A DNA stretch of 64,000 bases from Rhodospirillaceae bacterium (GCA_016712715.1 JADJQM010000001.1:248001-312000), one strand, 5' to 3'; shown: positions 35,806 to 45,359, numbered from the stretch's first letter. Translations and numbers: made by a program. The notes: generated by a model from the sequence alone, not told the origin.

Positions 35806-36743
35806 TGGCGCCTTGGACCGCCGACGACGAGACGGATGCGCCGGAGACACCGATTGTCGCCGAGGGCACGGCCGTGCCAGGCGAAGAAATCACCCCTGAA
35901 AGCGGCCCGGAATCCGGGGACCAGCCGACAGCGCCGGACGAAGGCGAGGAATTGCCCCCGGTTGCCGCAAATGACGACGCCGAGCTGCGCCTGGACCTCG
36001 ATGGCTATGAAGGGCCGATCGATATCCTGCTGGCCCTGGCCCGCGACCAGAAGGTCGATCTGAAGAAGATCTCGATCCTGGAACTGGCCGATCAGTATCT
36101 CGCCTTCATCAACCATGCACGGAAGCTGCGCCTCGAACTGGCGGCCGATTATCTGGTCATGGCGGCGTGGCTGGCTTACCTCAAATCAAGGCTGCTGCTG
36201 CCTGAGCCGCCGGCCGATGGCGAACCGAGCGGCGTCGAGCTGGCGGCCGCCCTGGCGTTCCAGCTGCAGCGCCTGGAAGCGATGCAGAAGGCCGGCCAGG
36301 CGATGCTGAACCTGCCGCAGCTGGGCCGCGACACCTTCCTGCGCGGTGCACCGGAGCCGATCAAGGTGGTCGACATTCCGGTTTTCGAGCTGTCGCTTTA
36401 TGAACTCCTCAAAGCCTATGGCACCCATCCGGGGCGCAAGCGCGACGGCATGTTGCAGATCCAGCCGCTTGACCTCTTTTCGATGGACGATGCGTTGAAG
36501 CGCATCGGCGACATCATCGGGCGGACACTGGACTGGACCATCCTGCAGAACTTCCTGCCGGAGGGCCTGCGCCAGCCCCTGCAGCGCCGCGCCGCGGTTG
36601 CCGCCACATTTGCCGCCTCGCTGGAGCTCGCCCGTTCCGGCATCATCAATCTGCGCCAGGACGGCCTGTTCGGCCCGATCTACATGAAGCGAGCCGAGCC
36701 ACTGCCGGCGACCCATCCGAGTGAAGTGACCCATCATGAGTGA
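35805..36743 (+). CDS. scpA: Segregation and condensation protein A
   Basis: A 312-residue kleisin that links Smc heads with ScpB for chromosome compaction. After an acidic, poorly conserved ~55-residue N-terminal extension comes the ScpA core LDLDGYEGPIDILLALARDQKVDLKKISI (read in two parts) and the C-terminal winged helix with VAATFAASLELARSGIINLRQD. The start overlaps the protease stop and the end overlaps scpB by 8 bp. The extension may make the true start later; the first Met is kept because of TGATG coupling. Confidence 0.93.
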   Translation: MAPWTADDETDAPETPIVAEGTAVPGEEITPESGPESGDQPTAPDEGEELPPVAANDDAELRLDLDGYEGPIDILLALARDQKVDLKKISILELADQYLAFINHARKLRLELAADYLVMAAWLAYLKSRLLLPEPPADGEPSGVELAAALAFQLQRLEAMQKAGQAMLNLPQLGRDTFLRGAPEPIKVVDIPVFELSLYELLKAYGTHPGRKRDGMLQIQPLDLFSMDDALKRIGDIIGRTLDWTILQNFLPEGLRQPLQRRAAVAATFAASLELARSGIINLRQDGLFGPIYMKRAEPLPATHPSEVTHHE

Positions 36744-37694
36744 AGAGAGATTCGAGACCCTGCGCTTCCTGGAAGCGATGCTGTTCGCAGCCGCCGAGCC
36801 GCTCACTGAGAAGGTGATGGCGCATCGCCTGCCGGACGATGCCGACGTCAAAGGCCTGCTTGAGGAGTTGAAGGGGCACTATGCCAATCGCGGTGTCGTG
36901 TTGATGCAGTTCGAGGATCGCTGGGCGTTCCGCACCGCACCCGACCTGTCGCATCGCATGTCGATCGAACGCAAGGTCGTGCGCAAGCTGACCCGTGCCG
37001 CCGTCGAGACGCTGGCGATCATCGCCTATCACCAGCCGGTGACACGGGCCGAGATTGAAGAGATCCGCGGCGTGGCGATTTCCAAGGGCACGCTGGATTC
37101 GCTCCTCGAAGCCGACTGGATCAAGCCGAAGGGCCGTCGCGAGACGCCGGGCCGCCCGGTGACCTGGGGTACCACGACCGGCTTCCTGGAGCATTTCAGC
37201 CTCGAAAGCTGCGAAGCCTTGCCGGGTGTCGAGGAACTGCGCGCCGCCGGGCTGCTCGATGCGCGTTCGGCAATCTCGACCCTGGGGACCCAGGGCGGTG
37301 CTGCCGGGCAGCTCCTGCGCGGCGACGGCAGCGAAGAGGAAGAGGCGGCGGCAGCCATCGAGTTGCGGGGCGAGCCGGAGCTGGAGAGCGACGAAGAGGG
37401 CGCCCCGGCCAAGGTGGCCGGCGAAGAGGCGCTGTCGCGGACGATGATTATGAGGCCGAGCTGCTGGCGCGTGTCGAGGAGGAAGCAGCCGCGGCCGCCT
37501 TCGCACCTGCGGAAGAAATTGTTGCCATCGACGACGAAGATGACGACGACGATGGCGACGACGACGACGACGATGATGACGACGATGACGATGACGATGA
37601 CGATGACGACGAAGCCGCCGAGGAAGCGGATGAGGAAGACGATCCCGACGGCGATGCGCCTGGACGGGCGGACCGCGCGGTGAGCAATTCCTGA
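36736..37694 (+). CDS. scpB: Segregation and condensation protein B with polyaspartate tail (frameshifted)
   Basis: ScpB's two winged-helix domains occupy ~1-180 (LRFLEAMLFAAAEPL; VETLAIIAYHQPVTRAEIE; TTGFLEHFSLE). One lost base near 37437 shifts the frame; read in the corrected frame the C-terminus is a ~115-residue hyperacidic tail with an uninterrupted run of 18 Asp and a stop at 37694 (319 residues). The uncorrected frame gives an implausible Thr/Met-rich sequence ending at 37683. ScpB dimerises and binds ScpA in the Smc complex; an acidic tail of this size is far beyond the core family and could contact basic DNA-binding surfaces. Confidence 0.88.
37530..37610 (+). repeat. GAC/GAT codon tract coding for Asp run
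   Basis: An 81-bp low-complexity tract of GAC and GAT codons; positions 37557-37610 encode 18 consecutive Asp. Such trinucleotide tracts are prone to slippage, so the length may vary between strains or be misassembled. Confidence 0.9.
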
Positions 37695-37825
37695 AATAGT
37701 CCCACTGCGCTGGGATTCCGGTCGGTGCCGTGACCGCCACACGGCAAAAGCATTGCGTTAGCCAAAATCCACGCTACGCTATTTCCTGATGGCTGACATA
37801 TCAGCCGCAGAAAGAGGTGGCTGCG

Positions 37826-38257
37826 ATGACCGTTGCGAGCATCCTCAAGGAAAAGCCCGACAGGCTGATATCGGTGAAGGAAACCGACAGCCTCGGTGAC
37901 GTGGCAAATGTCCTGACCCGAGAGAATATCGGCGCGGTGCCGGTGCTGGAGTCCGGTGGCGAGATGATCGGCATCGTGTCGGAGCGCGACATCGTGCGTC
38001 AGATCGCACGAGAGGGCGCCGCTGTCCTCAGCCGCCCGGTGAGTTCCATGATGACCAAGACCGTCGTGTGCTGCGCGCCGGAGGATTCGGTGGCGAGTAC
38101 CATGGCCATGATGACGCAGCGCAGGTTCAGGCATCTGCCGGTGCGCAGCAACGGCCGCATTATCGGCATGATTTCGATCGGCGACGTGGTCAAGCGGCGC
38201 GTCGAAGATGCCGAGCGCGAAGCGGAATCGCTGCGGGACTATATCGTGCGCGGGTGA
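37826..38257 (+). CDS. Tandem CBS-domain protein
   Basis: A 143-residue protein made of one CBS pair (Bateman module): TENIGAVPVLESGGEMIGIVSERDI-type first repeat and RFRHLPVRSNGRIIGMISIGDVVKRR second repeat. CBS pairs bind adenine nucleotides and often act as stand-alone sensors. ATG at 37826 has AGAGG about ten bases upstream. It sits alone after scpB; no partner enzyme is evident. Confidence 0.9.
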   Translation: MTVASILKEKPDRLISVKETDSLGDVANVLTRENIGAVPVLESGGEMIGIVSERDIVRQIAREGAAVLSRPVSSMMTKTVVCCAPEDSVASTMAMMTQRRFRHLPVRSNGRIIGMISIGDVVKRRVEDAEREAESLRDYIVRG

Positions 38258-38271
38258 CGGCGGCGCTGCTT

Positions 38272-38751
38272 CTAGAAAGCCTCAGCCTGGTCCGTCGGCC
38301 GGAAATAGATTCGGACCAGCACCATGTCGACTTTCTCCTTATCAGCGGATAGGGGCAGGATGAGTTTTGCCTGGCGGGAATAGACACCGTCGCTGTTGGT
38401 GAACTCGGCTTCGTAATAGGCCGGCCGCTTGGCATCGAGCACGGCGCTGTATTGCTCCATGAGCAGGTGGCGCTCTTCTTCGGAGGTCAGCTTCTCGACG
38501 CCGAAACCCGTGCGGCGGGTGCCGTAATAATGCTCGAGATTGGTGCCGTCGAGGCGGATCTGGTAGCTCGACACATCGCCATGGAACTCGATCAGCATCA
38601 GGTTCCCGAGCCATTCCTTCATTTCGAGTGGATCGATATCGGTGCGCGCCGGCAGGGCTGAGCCGTGCATCTTGCTGTGCCAGTAATCGTAAAGTGACCG
38701 CAGGCGCGGTTCGGGAATATCAAACGGCTGTTCGGTATCGATCTCGGTCAT
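38272..38751 (-). CDS. PAS_5-domain protein
   Basis: A 159-residue protein of the alphaproteobacterial PAS_5 family (PF07310), recognised from LYDYWHSKMHGSALPARTDI and PLEMKEWLGNLMLIEF at the start, typical for stand-alone sensory or adaptor proteins. The function of these proteins is not defined. It is convergent with the CBS gene (14 bp between stops). Confidence 0.82.
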   Translation of the reverse strand: MTEIDTEQPFDIPEPRLRSLYDYWHSKMHGSALPARTDIDPLEMKEWLGNLMLIEFHGDVSSYQIRLDGTNLEHYYGTRRTGFGVEKLTSEEERHLLMEQYSAVLDAKRPAYYEAEFTNSDGVYSRQAKLILPLSADKEKVDMVLVRIYFRPTDQAEAF

Positions 38752-38994
38752 CTCGCCATCGCCGCTCTATGCCCGTTGACGCTACGGCTTCCCAAGAAGG
38801 TGCTGCGTCATTCAGGCCTGTTGTGCGCCGTCCTGCCAATAAATATCTTTAATTTACCATGCTATACGATCTATTTCATCTACTACGCAACCTTTCCACA
38901 CTAACTGACGTTGTTGCCTGTGTTCTTGACTGAAGAAGGGCCAGGGCAAACCGTTTGCCTTGGTGCTCGTTCGGTCGTCTTTTGGGAGGTCCAG

Positions 38995-39162
38995 ATGATT
39001 AGACATACTCAACTTATTATTGTTGCCTCGCTGCTGCTCCTCGCTGCATGCGCCGAGAGCCGTATCTTCGACACCAATTGCAGCGGCAATGGCATGATTA
39101 CCAATGTCGGATATTGCACCGGCACGTTGCATCCCTACGCCGGACCATGGAGCGCGCGTTAA
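38995..39162 (+). CDS. Small predicted lipoprotein
   Basis: A 55-residue peptide: MIRHTQLIIVASLLLLAAC gives a lipoprotein signal with lipobox LLAAC (Cys19), leaving a 36-residue mature part with two Cys (NCSGNG, YCTGT). A strong GGGAGG lies seven bases upstream. The size resembles entericidin-like envelope peptides, but there is no clear homology. A short hairpin (ATCTC...GAGAT, 39163-39182) follows. Confidence 0.65.
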   Translation: MIRHTQLIIVASLLLLAACAESRIFDTNCSGNGMITNVGYCTGTLHPYAGPWSAR

Positions 39163-39185
39163 TCTCTTAAAAATTGAGATCGGTT

Positions 39186-40769
39186 TCAGCGGTGGAGCGG
39201 TGAACTCCTGCGGGAGTCCGCCGTTCTGTCGCCGGTCCCCGCCTTGCGGATCGCCCGCGCCGCCGGAAGTGTGACGCGGACCTCGGTGCCCTCGCCCGGT
39301 CGGCTGAAGATGTCGATTCGCCCCTGGTGCAGTTCGATCAGGTTCCGGCAGATCGCCAGTCCCAGTCCGGTGCCCTCCTGCTGGTGAAAGGCAGAGCGGT
39401 TGACCTGCACGAAGGGCTCAAACACCCGTTCGATGTCCTTGGCCGGAATGCCGATGCCCGTATCGGCCACGGTGAGACAGGTGGCGCCGTCGGATTCCTG
39501 AGCTGCCTTGACCGTGATGGCGCCGCCCGGCGGCGTGAATTTGACGGCGTTGGTGAGCAGGTTGAGGACAATCTGGAGAATGCGCCGGTAGTCGCCGCGT
39601 ATCATCGGCAGGTCGGGGGCGAGTGTCACGTCGATGTCGATCTGGCCCTTGCGCGCGCGGGCCGAGACCATTGTGGTGCACTGGGTGATGATCTCGCCAA
39701 GATTGACCTCGTTCTCGTCGATATGCGCCTTGCCGGATTCGAGTTTCGAATAGTCGAGAATTTCCTCGATCAAGCGGAACAGGATATGGGCGCTTGAGTG
39801 AATGTCGCTGGCATATTCATTGACCCGCGCATTCTCCGGAGCGTCGCGGGTCATCAGCTCGATCAATTCCGAAAAGCCCATGATCGCATTGAGCGGCGTA
39901 CGCAGTTCATGGCTCATGCTGGCCAGAAACTCGGTCTTGGCGCGGTTGGAAGTCTCCGCCTCGCGCCGCGCCAGCATTAGCTGGCGTTCAAAACCCTTGC
40001 GCTCGGTGATGTCCTCGACCGTACCTTCATAATGCTGCGGCCTGCCCTGCGCATCGCGGACCAGGCGCGCATTTTCGGATATCCAGATTCGCTCCCGCGT
40101 CTTGTGCCGAAAGATCTCGGATTCGAAGTTGCGCACACTGCCGTCCCGTTCGACGACCGAGGCGAACTCGGCGCGCCGCTTGGGATCGACATACCATTCG
40201 ATGGCGATGTCGTTGACGGCTCGGATCAGTTCCTCGGGCGTGTCGTAGCCGTTGATCTTGGCCAGCGCCTGGTTGGCACTGATCATGCGGCCGGAGAGGC
40301 TGGTGATATAGGTACCGTCGAGCGCGTTTTCGAACAGGCTGCGATAGCGTTCCTCCGCCGACCGGAGGGCCTGTTGCGATTGCACGAGAGCGGTGATGTC
40401 GATGACGGTGCCGATCAAGACAGCCTGGTCCGCGCCGGCGGCATGCATCGATGCGGATTCAGAGATCCACAACCGGCCGCCGTCGGGGCGCACCATCTCG
40501 CTCACTTCGTTGGCAAGATGCCCTGTCCGGGCGACCTGCTGCAGCAATCGGCCGCGCTGCAATGGGTCGGCGTAAAGATGGGCGGCGTTCTCAGCCACCT
40601 GTGCCAGCATTTCCTCAGCTGATCGGAAACCCATCATATGGGCGAGGGCATTGTTGACGGTCAGGAGCCGACCGCCATGCGCCGTCATGTAGATGCCGAT
40701 ATCCACGCTTTCGAAGACTACGCGATGGAAATCCAATGGATTCACGGCGCCCCTGAGCAAAAAGTTCAC
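39186..40769 (-). CDS. PAS-domain sensor histidine kinase
   Basis: A 527-residue soluble-looking kinase: two PAS domains (~14-130 and ~140-258), HisKA with phospho-acceptor in SMSHELRTPLNAIMGFSEL (~290), and HATPase with N box LLTNAVKF, G1 DTGIGIPAKDIE and G2 GTGLGLAIC. No transmembrane segment or receiver domain. No response regulator gene is adjacent, so it is an orphan kinase. The start at 40769 is GTG; a downstream ATG near residue 28 (MTAHGG) would cut into PAS1. Confidence 0.9.
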   Translation of the reverse strand: MNFLLRGAVNPLDFHRVVFESVDIGIYMTAHGGRLLTVNNALAHMMGFRSAEEMLAQVAENAAHLYADPLQRGRLLQQVARTGHLANEVSEMVRPDGGRLWISESASMHAAGADQAVLIGTVIDITALVQSQQALRSAEERYRSLFENALDGTYITSLSGRMISANQALAKINGYDTPEELIRAVNDIAIEWYVDPKRRAEFASVVERDGSVRNFESEIFRHKTRERIWISENARLVRDAQGRPQHYEGTVEDITERKGFERQLMLARREAETSNRAKTEFLASMSHELRTPLNAIMGFSELIELMTRDAPENARVNEYASDIHSSAHILFRLIEEILDYSKLESGKAHIDENEVNLGEIITQCTTMVSARARKGQIDIDVTLAPDLPMIRGDYRRILQIVLNLLTNAVKFTPPGGAITVKAAQESDGATCLTVADTGIGIPAKDIERVFEPFVQVNRSAFHQQEGTGLGLAICRNLIELHQGRIDIFSRPGEGTEVRVTLPAARAIRKAGTGDRTADSRRSSPLHR

Positions 40770-41048
40770 GGCGGGTGAGGATGTTACCCTTTTCGGTCGT
40801 GTGGGGACAACCTAGTTGCCAGTGACCGCATCTTAGAGGGCGCCATTCCTATGGCAGTGAGTGGCATGCCGATTGCTGATACCAGCGTGAACTTGGCTGA
40901 ATCTGGCGGAAAGCAGCGCTTTGATGGCTTCACGGAACCACATTAGGGTCGAAGGACCGGCAAAAATTGCCGCGGCGGTGGCGTCTGATGCGCTTTTCCG
41001 CCCCGCACATGCCGCGCGACTTCCCCTTTGCCATGGGAGATGCCCGCG

Positions 41049-42023
41049 ATGACGCCGTTCGTGACTGTCACCAGTGGCGCCGGCCAGGACCTGTCGGTCA
41101 GGTCGGATGTGCTTTCCGGGATCCGCCAAGCCAGCCTGTCAACCGGCATCGAGTTTTCCTATCTGATGGCGCAGGCCAACCGGGAGAGCAGCTTCAATCC
41201 GAGTGCCCAGGCCAAGACATCATCCGCCGCCGGGCTCTATCAGTTCGTCGAGCAGACCTGGCTGGGCGTGGTGAAGAACCATGGCGCCGAATACGGACAG
41301 GGGGACCTTGCCGACAAGATCACCCGGCGTTCGGACGGGCATTTCACCGTCGCGGACGCAGCGACACGGCAGGACATTCTCGACCTGCGCCGCGACCCGA
41401 CCTTTGCGGCGGCCATGGCGGCGGAGCATGCCGCCGACAACAAGGCCAAGCTCAGCGAGAAGCTGGGTCGCGACATCACCGGCACGGATCTCTACTTCGC
41501 CCATTTCCTCGGAATCAGCGGCGCCATCAAATTCATGCGCAATGTCGCCGAGAGCCCGGAGAAGACGGGCGCCAGCCTGTTCCCGAAGGCCGCGGCGGCG
41601 AACAAGAATGTTTTCTATGACGAAAGTGGCCGAGCCAAAACCGTTTCCGAGATCTACGACAAGTTCGCCGCCACCATGAATGCGGATATGGAGGCCTATG
41701 CGGCCTTTGAGGGCAACACAGCCCCAGCGACGATCGTGGCGGATGCCGGCACTGCCTTGCCGGCCAGTCCGAACGCCGCCTATGCGATGGCCGTCCGGAC
41801 AGCATCCCTGGAGAACGCGCCGGTGCCTGGTGGATCGTCAGGCGGTTTCGGCAAGGTCGGCAGCCTGCTGTCGCCGCTCATGCTGGTGACGCTTGCAGCA
41901 TTGCCGGTCGCCCGCGAGGAAGAGGAAAACGGCGATAAGCCACGTCGCCTGGCCATGCATCCCCCCATCGACGGGACCGAGTTCGGCCAGCCAGCTCGCA
42001 GCGGAGTCTGTTCAATCGCTTAG
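41049..42023 (+). CDS. Lytic-transglycosylase-like protein
   Basis: A 324-residue protein with an SLT-type lysozyme fold (~10-190): catalytic Glu in MAQANRESSFNP, then SSAAGLYQFVEQTWL. It would cut peptidoglycan between MurNAc and GlcNAc. There is no obvious signal peptide, unlike most such enzymes. A second half (~215-300) is Ala/Pro-rich with a hydrophobic patch. The C-terminus may be affected by an indel near 42010: another frame continues LFNRLDDPLHLELLRSS to a stop at 42070. The ATG at 41049 has GGAGA upstream. Confidence 0.8.
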   Translation: MTPFVTVTSGAGQDLSVRSDVLSGIRQASLSTGIEFSYLMAQANRESSFNPSAQAKTSSAAGLYQFVEQTWLGVVKNHGAEYGQGDLADKITRRSDGHFTVADAATRQDILDLRRDPTFAAAMAAEHAADNKAKLSEKLGRDITGTDLYFAHFLGISGAIKFMRNVAESPEKTGASLFPKAAAANKNVFYDESGRAKTVSEIYDKFAATMNADMEAYAAFEGNTAPATIVADAGTALPASPNAAYAMAVRTASLENAPVPGGSSGGFGKVGSLLSPLMLVTLAALPVAREEEENGDKPRRLAMHPPIDGTEFGQPARSGVCSIA

Positions 42024-42073
42024 ATGATCCGCTGCATCTCGAATTGCTGCGGTCGAGTTTCGCGATCTAGCAG

Positions 42074-42337
42074 TCAGTGATTCTTGGTTTCGATGGCGCG
42101 GCGGCCTGCATCGGTCAGCTTGCAGACCAGCCAGTCCGGTTTCAACGGGTTGGTGAACCAGGGTTCCGCCCAACCATGGTCGATGCAGGCGCGGATGGTG
42201 CGCTCGTTGATCTTCTGACCCCACTCATCGAACAGCGGTAATTTGCCGCCGGGCTGCTTCAGCCCCTTCGAAAGCCAGCCAAGCTCAATGTCCGACGGCC
42301 GCTCGGCGGCGCTGGCGGTACTTGTTACCCGCGTCAT
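42074..42337 (-). CDS. Small conserved-looking protein, unknown
   Basis: An 87-residue protein with a winged-helix-like C-terminus (WLVCKLTDAGRRAIE) and no other motif. The region 42338-42436 before it is short and could hold its promoter. Coding periodicity looks normal. It may be a small DNA-binding protein, but that is only suggested by the LTDAGR motif. Confidence 0.6.
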   Translation of the reverse strand: MTRVTSTASAAERPSDIELGWLSKGLKQPGGKLPLFDEWGQKINERTIRACIDHGWAEPWFTNPLKPDWLVCKLTDAGRRAIETKNH

Positions 42338-42436
42338 TAACTTCCCTCAGAACTCATCCCCGAATGGGCCGACAATAACGTAATTGGCGACCAGCGCCAA
42401 GGATTGCGGCAAGGAACCCAATCTTATCGTTGTTGT

Positions 42437-42880
42437 CTAAGCCCGCGGCGCGATGCGGAGGCGCGGGATATCGATTGCGGGGCAGTGATCCATGACGACG
42501 TTGAGGCCCGCGGCGCGCGCTTCTGCAGCGGCTGTTTCGTTGATGACGTCAAGCTGCATCCACACCGTCTTCGCGCCGACCGCAATCGCCTCGCGGCTCG
42601 GTTCCAGGGCATTCTCGGAATTGCGGAAGATGTCGACCATGTCGATCTGGCCGGACTTCGCCTCGGGGATGTCAGTCACGCGCGCATAGACGCGCTCGCC
42701 GTTGAGCGTCTGTCCTTCAAGACCGGGATTGACTGGAATGACCCGGTATCCATGCCGCTGCAGAAAACGCATGACGCCATGGCTCGGCCGGTCCGGCTTT
42801 GGACTGGCGCCGACCAGGGCGATGATCCGGGTTTCAGTCAGGATGCGGCGCAGGAAGTCGTCGCTGACAAGAGTACTCAT
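42437..42880 (-). CDS. CoA-binding domain protein (YccU-like)
   Basis: A 147-residue Rossmann-fold protein of the CoA_binding family: IALVGASPKPDRPSHGVMRFL near residues 20-40 is the nucleotide-binding loop, and VWMQLDVINETAAAEARAAGL follows the typical domain order. Such single-domain proteins bind CoA or related dinucleotides; their roles are unclear. It lies 27 bp downstream of the PhyH gene on the same strand, so they may be cotranscribed. Confidence 0.88.
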   Translation of the reverse strand: MSTLVSDDFLRRILTETRIIALVGASPKPDRPSHGVMRFLQRHGYRVIPVNPGLEGQTLNGERVYARVTDIPEAKSGQIDMVDIFRNSENALEPSREAIAVGAKTVWMQLDVINETAAAEARAAGLNVVMDHCPAIDIPRLRIAPRA

Positions 42881-42907
42881 AAGTGGCCTCGGCCTGGTGA
42901 TCCGTGT

Positions 42908-43802
42908 TCAACCATCATATGTGGCGGCTTGCTGGTTGAAGAAGGAGGCTGTCTTGGGCAATTGCGGCAGGCGCAGTTCGTTGGCAACGCACCGCACCCG
43001 GCCGGTGCGCACGCCTTGCACGATGCGGCCTTCATGGACGCTGGGCAGCGGGTTGGGCGAGAGGGGTATCGCATCCTCGGCGGAATAGACGCAGATGAAC
43101 AGCGTGCGCGCCTGTTGCGACCGGTTGGGCGCCGACCCGTGCAGCAAGCGGGTATGCATGAGGCAGACGCTGCCGGCGGGTCCCGTGCACTGCTTTGCGC
43201 GGGCCAGCATTCTCGGTCTCCGTGCCAGGATCAACGGCGCCGGTGAACCGTCCCTCGTGCCACAGTTCGTAGAGCGGCCCCTGGTGCGATCCGGGCAGGA
43301 CCTTCAGCGGGCCGTTCTCGGGGGTCACGTCATCGACGAAGATCAGGGCGGTGATGAGGTCGTCGTTGCTGTGAGGCGTGAAGGGGAAATCCTGGTGCCA
43401 TTTCACCTGGGTGGCGGCACCGGGCAGTTTCGAGTTGATCTTGGCGTGATGGAATTTGACGTTCGGGCCGATGAGGTCGGCGACGAGGGCGGGGATGCGG
43501 CTTTCCGACATGACCCGGTCATAGGTCGCGGATATCTCGGTGGGCGAATTCACGCGGCGCAAGGCTGGGCGGTCGGCGGTGTGACCGGGCTCCAGATCGA
43601 ATCTGGGCCTGCCATCAACAATCTCGCCCCAGGGTTTTTCGTGGGACCGGCTTTGGGCCACCCAGGTATCGAACTCGGCCTGCAGGCTGGTTAGCTCGGC
43701 CTTGCTCAGGGCTTGCTCGACCACCAGGAATCCGTCGCGCCAGAAGGCAGCGCGGGATTCTTCCGGGAGGGCGTTCAAGGGGTTGGTATGGGTCAGCGAC
43801 AT
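42908..43802 (-). CDS. Phytanoyl-CoA dioxygenase-like oxygenase (frameshifted)
   Basis: A 297-residue Fe(II)/2-oxoglutarate oxygenase after removing one extra base near 43213. The HxD iron motif is in VKWHQDFPFTPHSNDD; the distal His is in the shifted part, in LMHTRLLHGSAPNRS, followed by the 2-oxoglutarate Arg region SQQARTLFI. The family hydroxylates many substrates, including ectoine and natural products; no ectoine gene is nearby. The start at 43802 (MSLTHTNPL) has GGGA upstream. Confidence 0.85.
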
Positions 43803-44007
43803 GGATTCGATTCCCAAGGCAAGGCATCGGATGAATTGGCTGGTGCCACCATAGCGCTTTGCGCGCGTGACCGTCGAGGCGGTGCGATCTGTGGCAGAGA
43901 AAGGAAATTACTTAAACTTCGATTAAATTCGTAAACGATATCTCTTGCGCTTCTGCCCCGAAGGCCCAATCTTATCATCAACTGAAACTTTGCCAGGAGG
44001 GTGTGCG

Positions 44008-44229
44008 ATGAGCATCACCCAAATCGGGTCCGTAGCCGCCGGTGTTGAAGCGGCCAGATTTGCCGGCGTTCAGCAGAGCGGTCAGGCTGCGGGCACGAGT
44101 GCCGTGCAGCGTCAAAATAACCGCGTTGCCGAAGAAGCTGATTTGAAGAAGACCGAAGTGGTGGAAGAGAGCTCCGAACGCAGTTCGGTGAGCAGCACCA
44201 GCGATCGTCGCCTCGACATCACCGTCTGA
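44008..44229 (+). CDS. Small hydrophilic protein, unknown
   Basis: A 73-residue Gln/Ser/Glu-rich protein with no motif I recognise (MSITQIGSVAAGVEAARF...). A near-perfect ribosome site, CAGGAGG, lies eleven bases before ATG, and a strong terminator follows, so it is probably real. Its N-terminus resembles short flagellar-associated or phasin-adjacent proteins in composition only. Confidence 0.6.
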   Translation: MSITQIGSVAAGVEAARFAGVQQSGQAAGTSAVQRQNNRVAEEADLKKTEVVEESSERSSVSSTSDRRLDITV

Positions 44230-44257
44230 CGCCGCCGCGCGATCGGATCGCAAATTG

Positions 44258-44289
44258 AAAACGCCGCCGGCACAGCCGGCGGCGTTTTT
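44258..44289. terminator. Bidirectional terminator
   Basis: An 11-bp stem (ACGCCGCCGGC / GCCGGCGGCGT) with a 3-base loop, flanked by A runs on the left and T runs on the right. It ends the 73-residue gene and the convergent iron-binding protein gene. Confidence 0.9.
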
Positions 44290-44306
44290 CATTGTAGCGG
44301 CGTTGT

Positions 44307-45359
44307 TCAGCGCCAGCCGGCGCGATCCATGATCATGACGGCCTGCGGATTGTTGCGGCCCAAGGCGGACACGTTGATCTCATCGAGCTTAAAATCTCCC
44401 CAGGCGGCGACGATCTCCGACACCTTGGAGCCGGCCACGACCGGATACTCGAAATTGGCGCCGGAGAAGATCTCCTGGGCGGCCGGTTTCGCCATGAATT
44501 CCAGATAGGCCAGGGCGTTGTCGCGGTTGGGCGCATGGGCGGCGACGCCGGCGCCCGAGACGTTGACATGGGTCCCGCGGTCCTGCTGGTTCGGGAAGAA
44601 GACGGCCAGGTTTTCCAGGCTCTTCTTCACCGCCTCGTCCTTGCTGGCGAGCATGCGCGCGAAATAATAGGTATTGCTGATAGCGATGTCGCCCTCGCCG
44701 GCGATCAGCGCCTTGATCTGGTCGGTGTCGCCGCCCTCAGGCTTGCGCGCGAAGTTGGCAACGAGGCCCTTCGCCCAGGCCTCGGCCTTCTCAGGGCCAT
44801 CATGCTCGATGATCGAGGCGAGAAGGGACTGGTTGTAGATATTGTTGGAGGAGCGGATCAGGATCCGTCCCTGCCATTTCGGATCGGCGAGGTCCTCATA
44901 GGTGCTGAGGTCTTCCGGCTTCACCTTGGTCTTGTCGTAGACGACGACCCGGGCGCGGGTCGAGAAGCCGAACCAGTGACCTTCCGGTTCCTGGAAGCTG
45001 GCCGGGATCTTCTCGGACAACAGGGAGGACTTGGTCGGTTGGAAGACACCTGCCTGTTGGGCGCGCCAAAGATTGCCGGCATCGACCGTGACGAAGACAT
45101 CGGCGGGCGAGCTTTCGCCCTCGAGTTTCACGCGCTCCATCAGCTCCTCGGCGGTGCCTTGGATGATGTTGATCTTGATGCCGGTCTCCTGGGTGAACAG
45201 GCCGTAGAGCGTCTCGTCCGCCGGATAGTGCCGGGCGCTATAGATGTTCACCTCGCCGGAAGCCGCCGTGGCTCGGCGGACAATCGGCATGGCCATGGCG
45301 GCCAAGGAGGCCGCGGCAAATTGGCGGCGCGATAAGGTGAGCGGGCGGAATTTCGTCAT
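44307..45359 (-). CDS. Fe3+-type ABC binding protein (FbpA/FutA-like)
   Basis: A 350-residue periplasmic protein of the ferric-binding group. A twin-arginine-like signal (SRRQFAAASLAAMAMP) precedes the mature VNIYSARHYPADETL. Motifs: YDKTKVKPEDLSTYEDLADPKW and the paired Tyr ligands in SNTYYFARML. It should capture ferric iron or another small oxyanion-chelated metal. No permease or ATPase gene is adjacent in the window. A Fur-like box lies upstream (45394-45414), so it is probably derepressed under iron limitation. Confidence 0.87.
   Translation of the reverse strand: MTKFRPLTLSRRQFAAASLAAMAMPIVRRATAASGEVNIYSARHYPADETLYGLFTQETGIKINIIQGTAEELMERVKLEGESSPADVFVTVDAGNLWRAQQAGVFQPTKSSLLSEKIPASFQEPEGHWFGFSTRARVVVYDKTKVKPEDLSTYEDLADPKWQGRILIRSSNNIYNQSLLASIIEHDGPEKAEAWAKGLVANFARKPEGGDTDQIKALIAGEGDIAISNTYYFARMLASKDEAVKKSLENLAVFFPNQQDRGTHVNVSGAGVAAHAPNRDNALAYLEFMAKPAAQEIFSGANFEYPVVAGSKVSEIVAAWGDFKLDEINVSALGRNNPQAVMIMDRAGWR

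Noticed and set aside
37530..37610. GAC/GAT tract as a CRISPR or satellite array
   Set aside because: It is a codon repeat with no spacers and lies within scpB.
37441..37683. Thr/Met-rich ScpB C-terminus in the uncorrected frame
   Set aside because: The corrected frame gives an acidic tail continuous with the acidic stretch before it, while the uncorrected one is an artefact of reading GAC/GAT repeats in another phase.
40851..40946. 31-codon open frame starting MAVSGMPIADTS
   Set aside because: Too short, with a weak ribosome site and no similarity I can name; noted only because the 279-bp gap 40770-41048 is otherwise empty.
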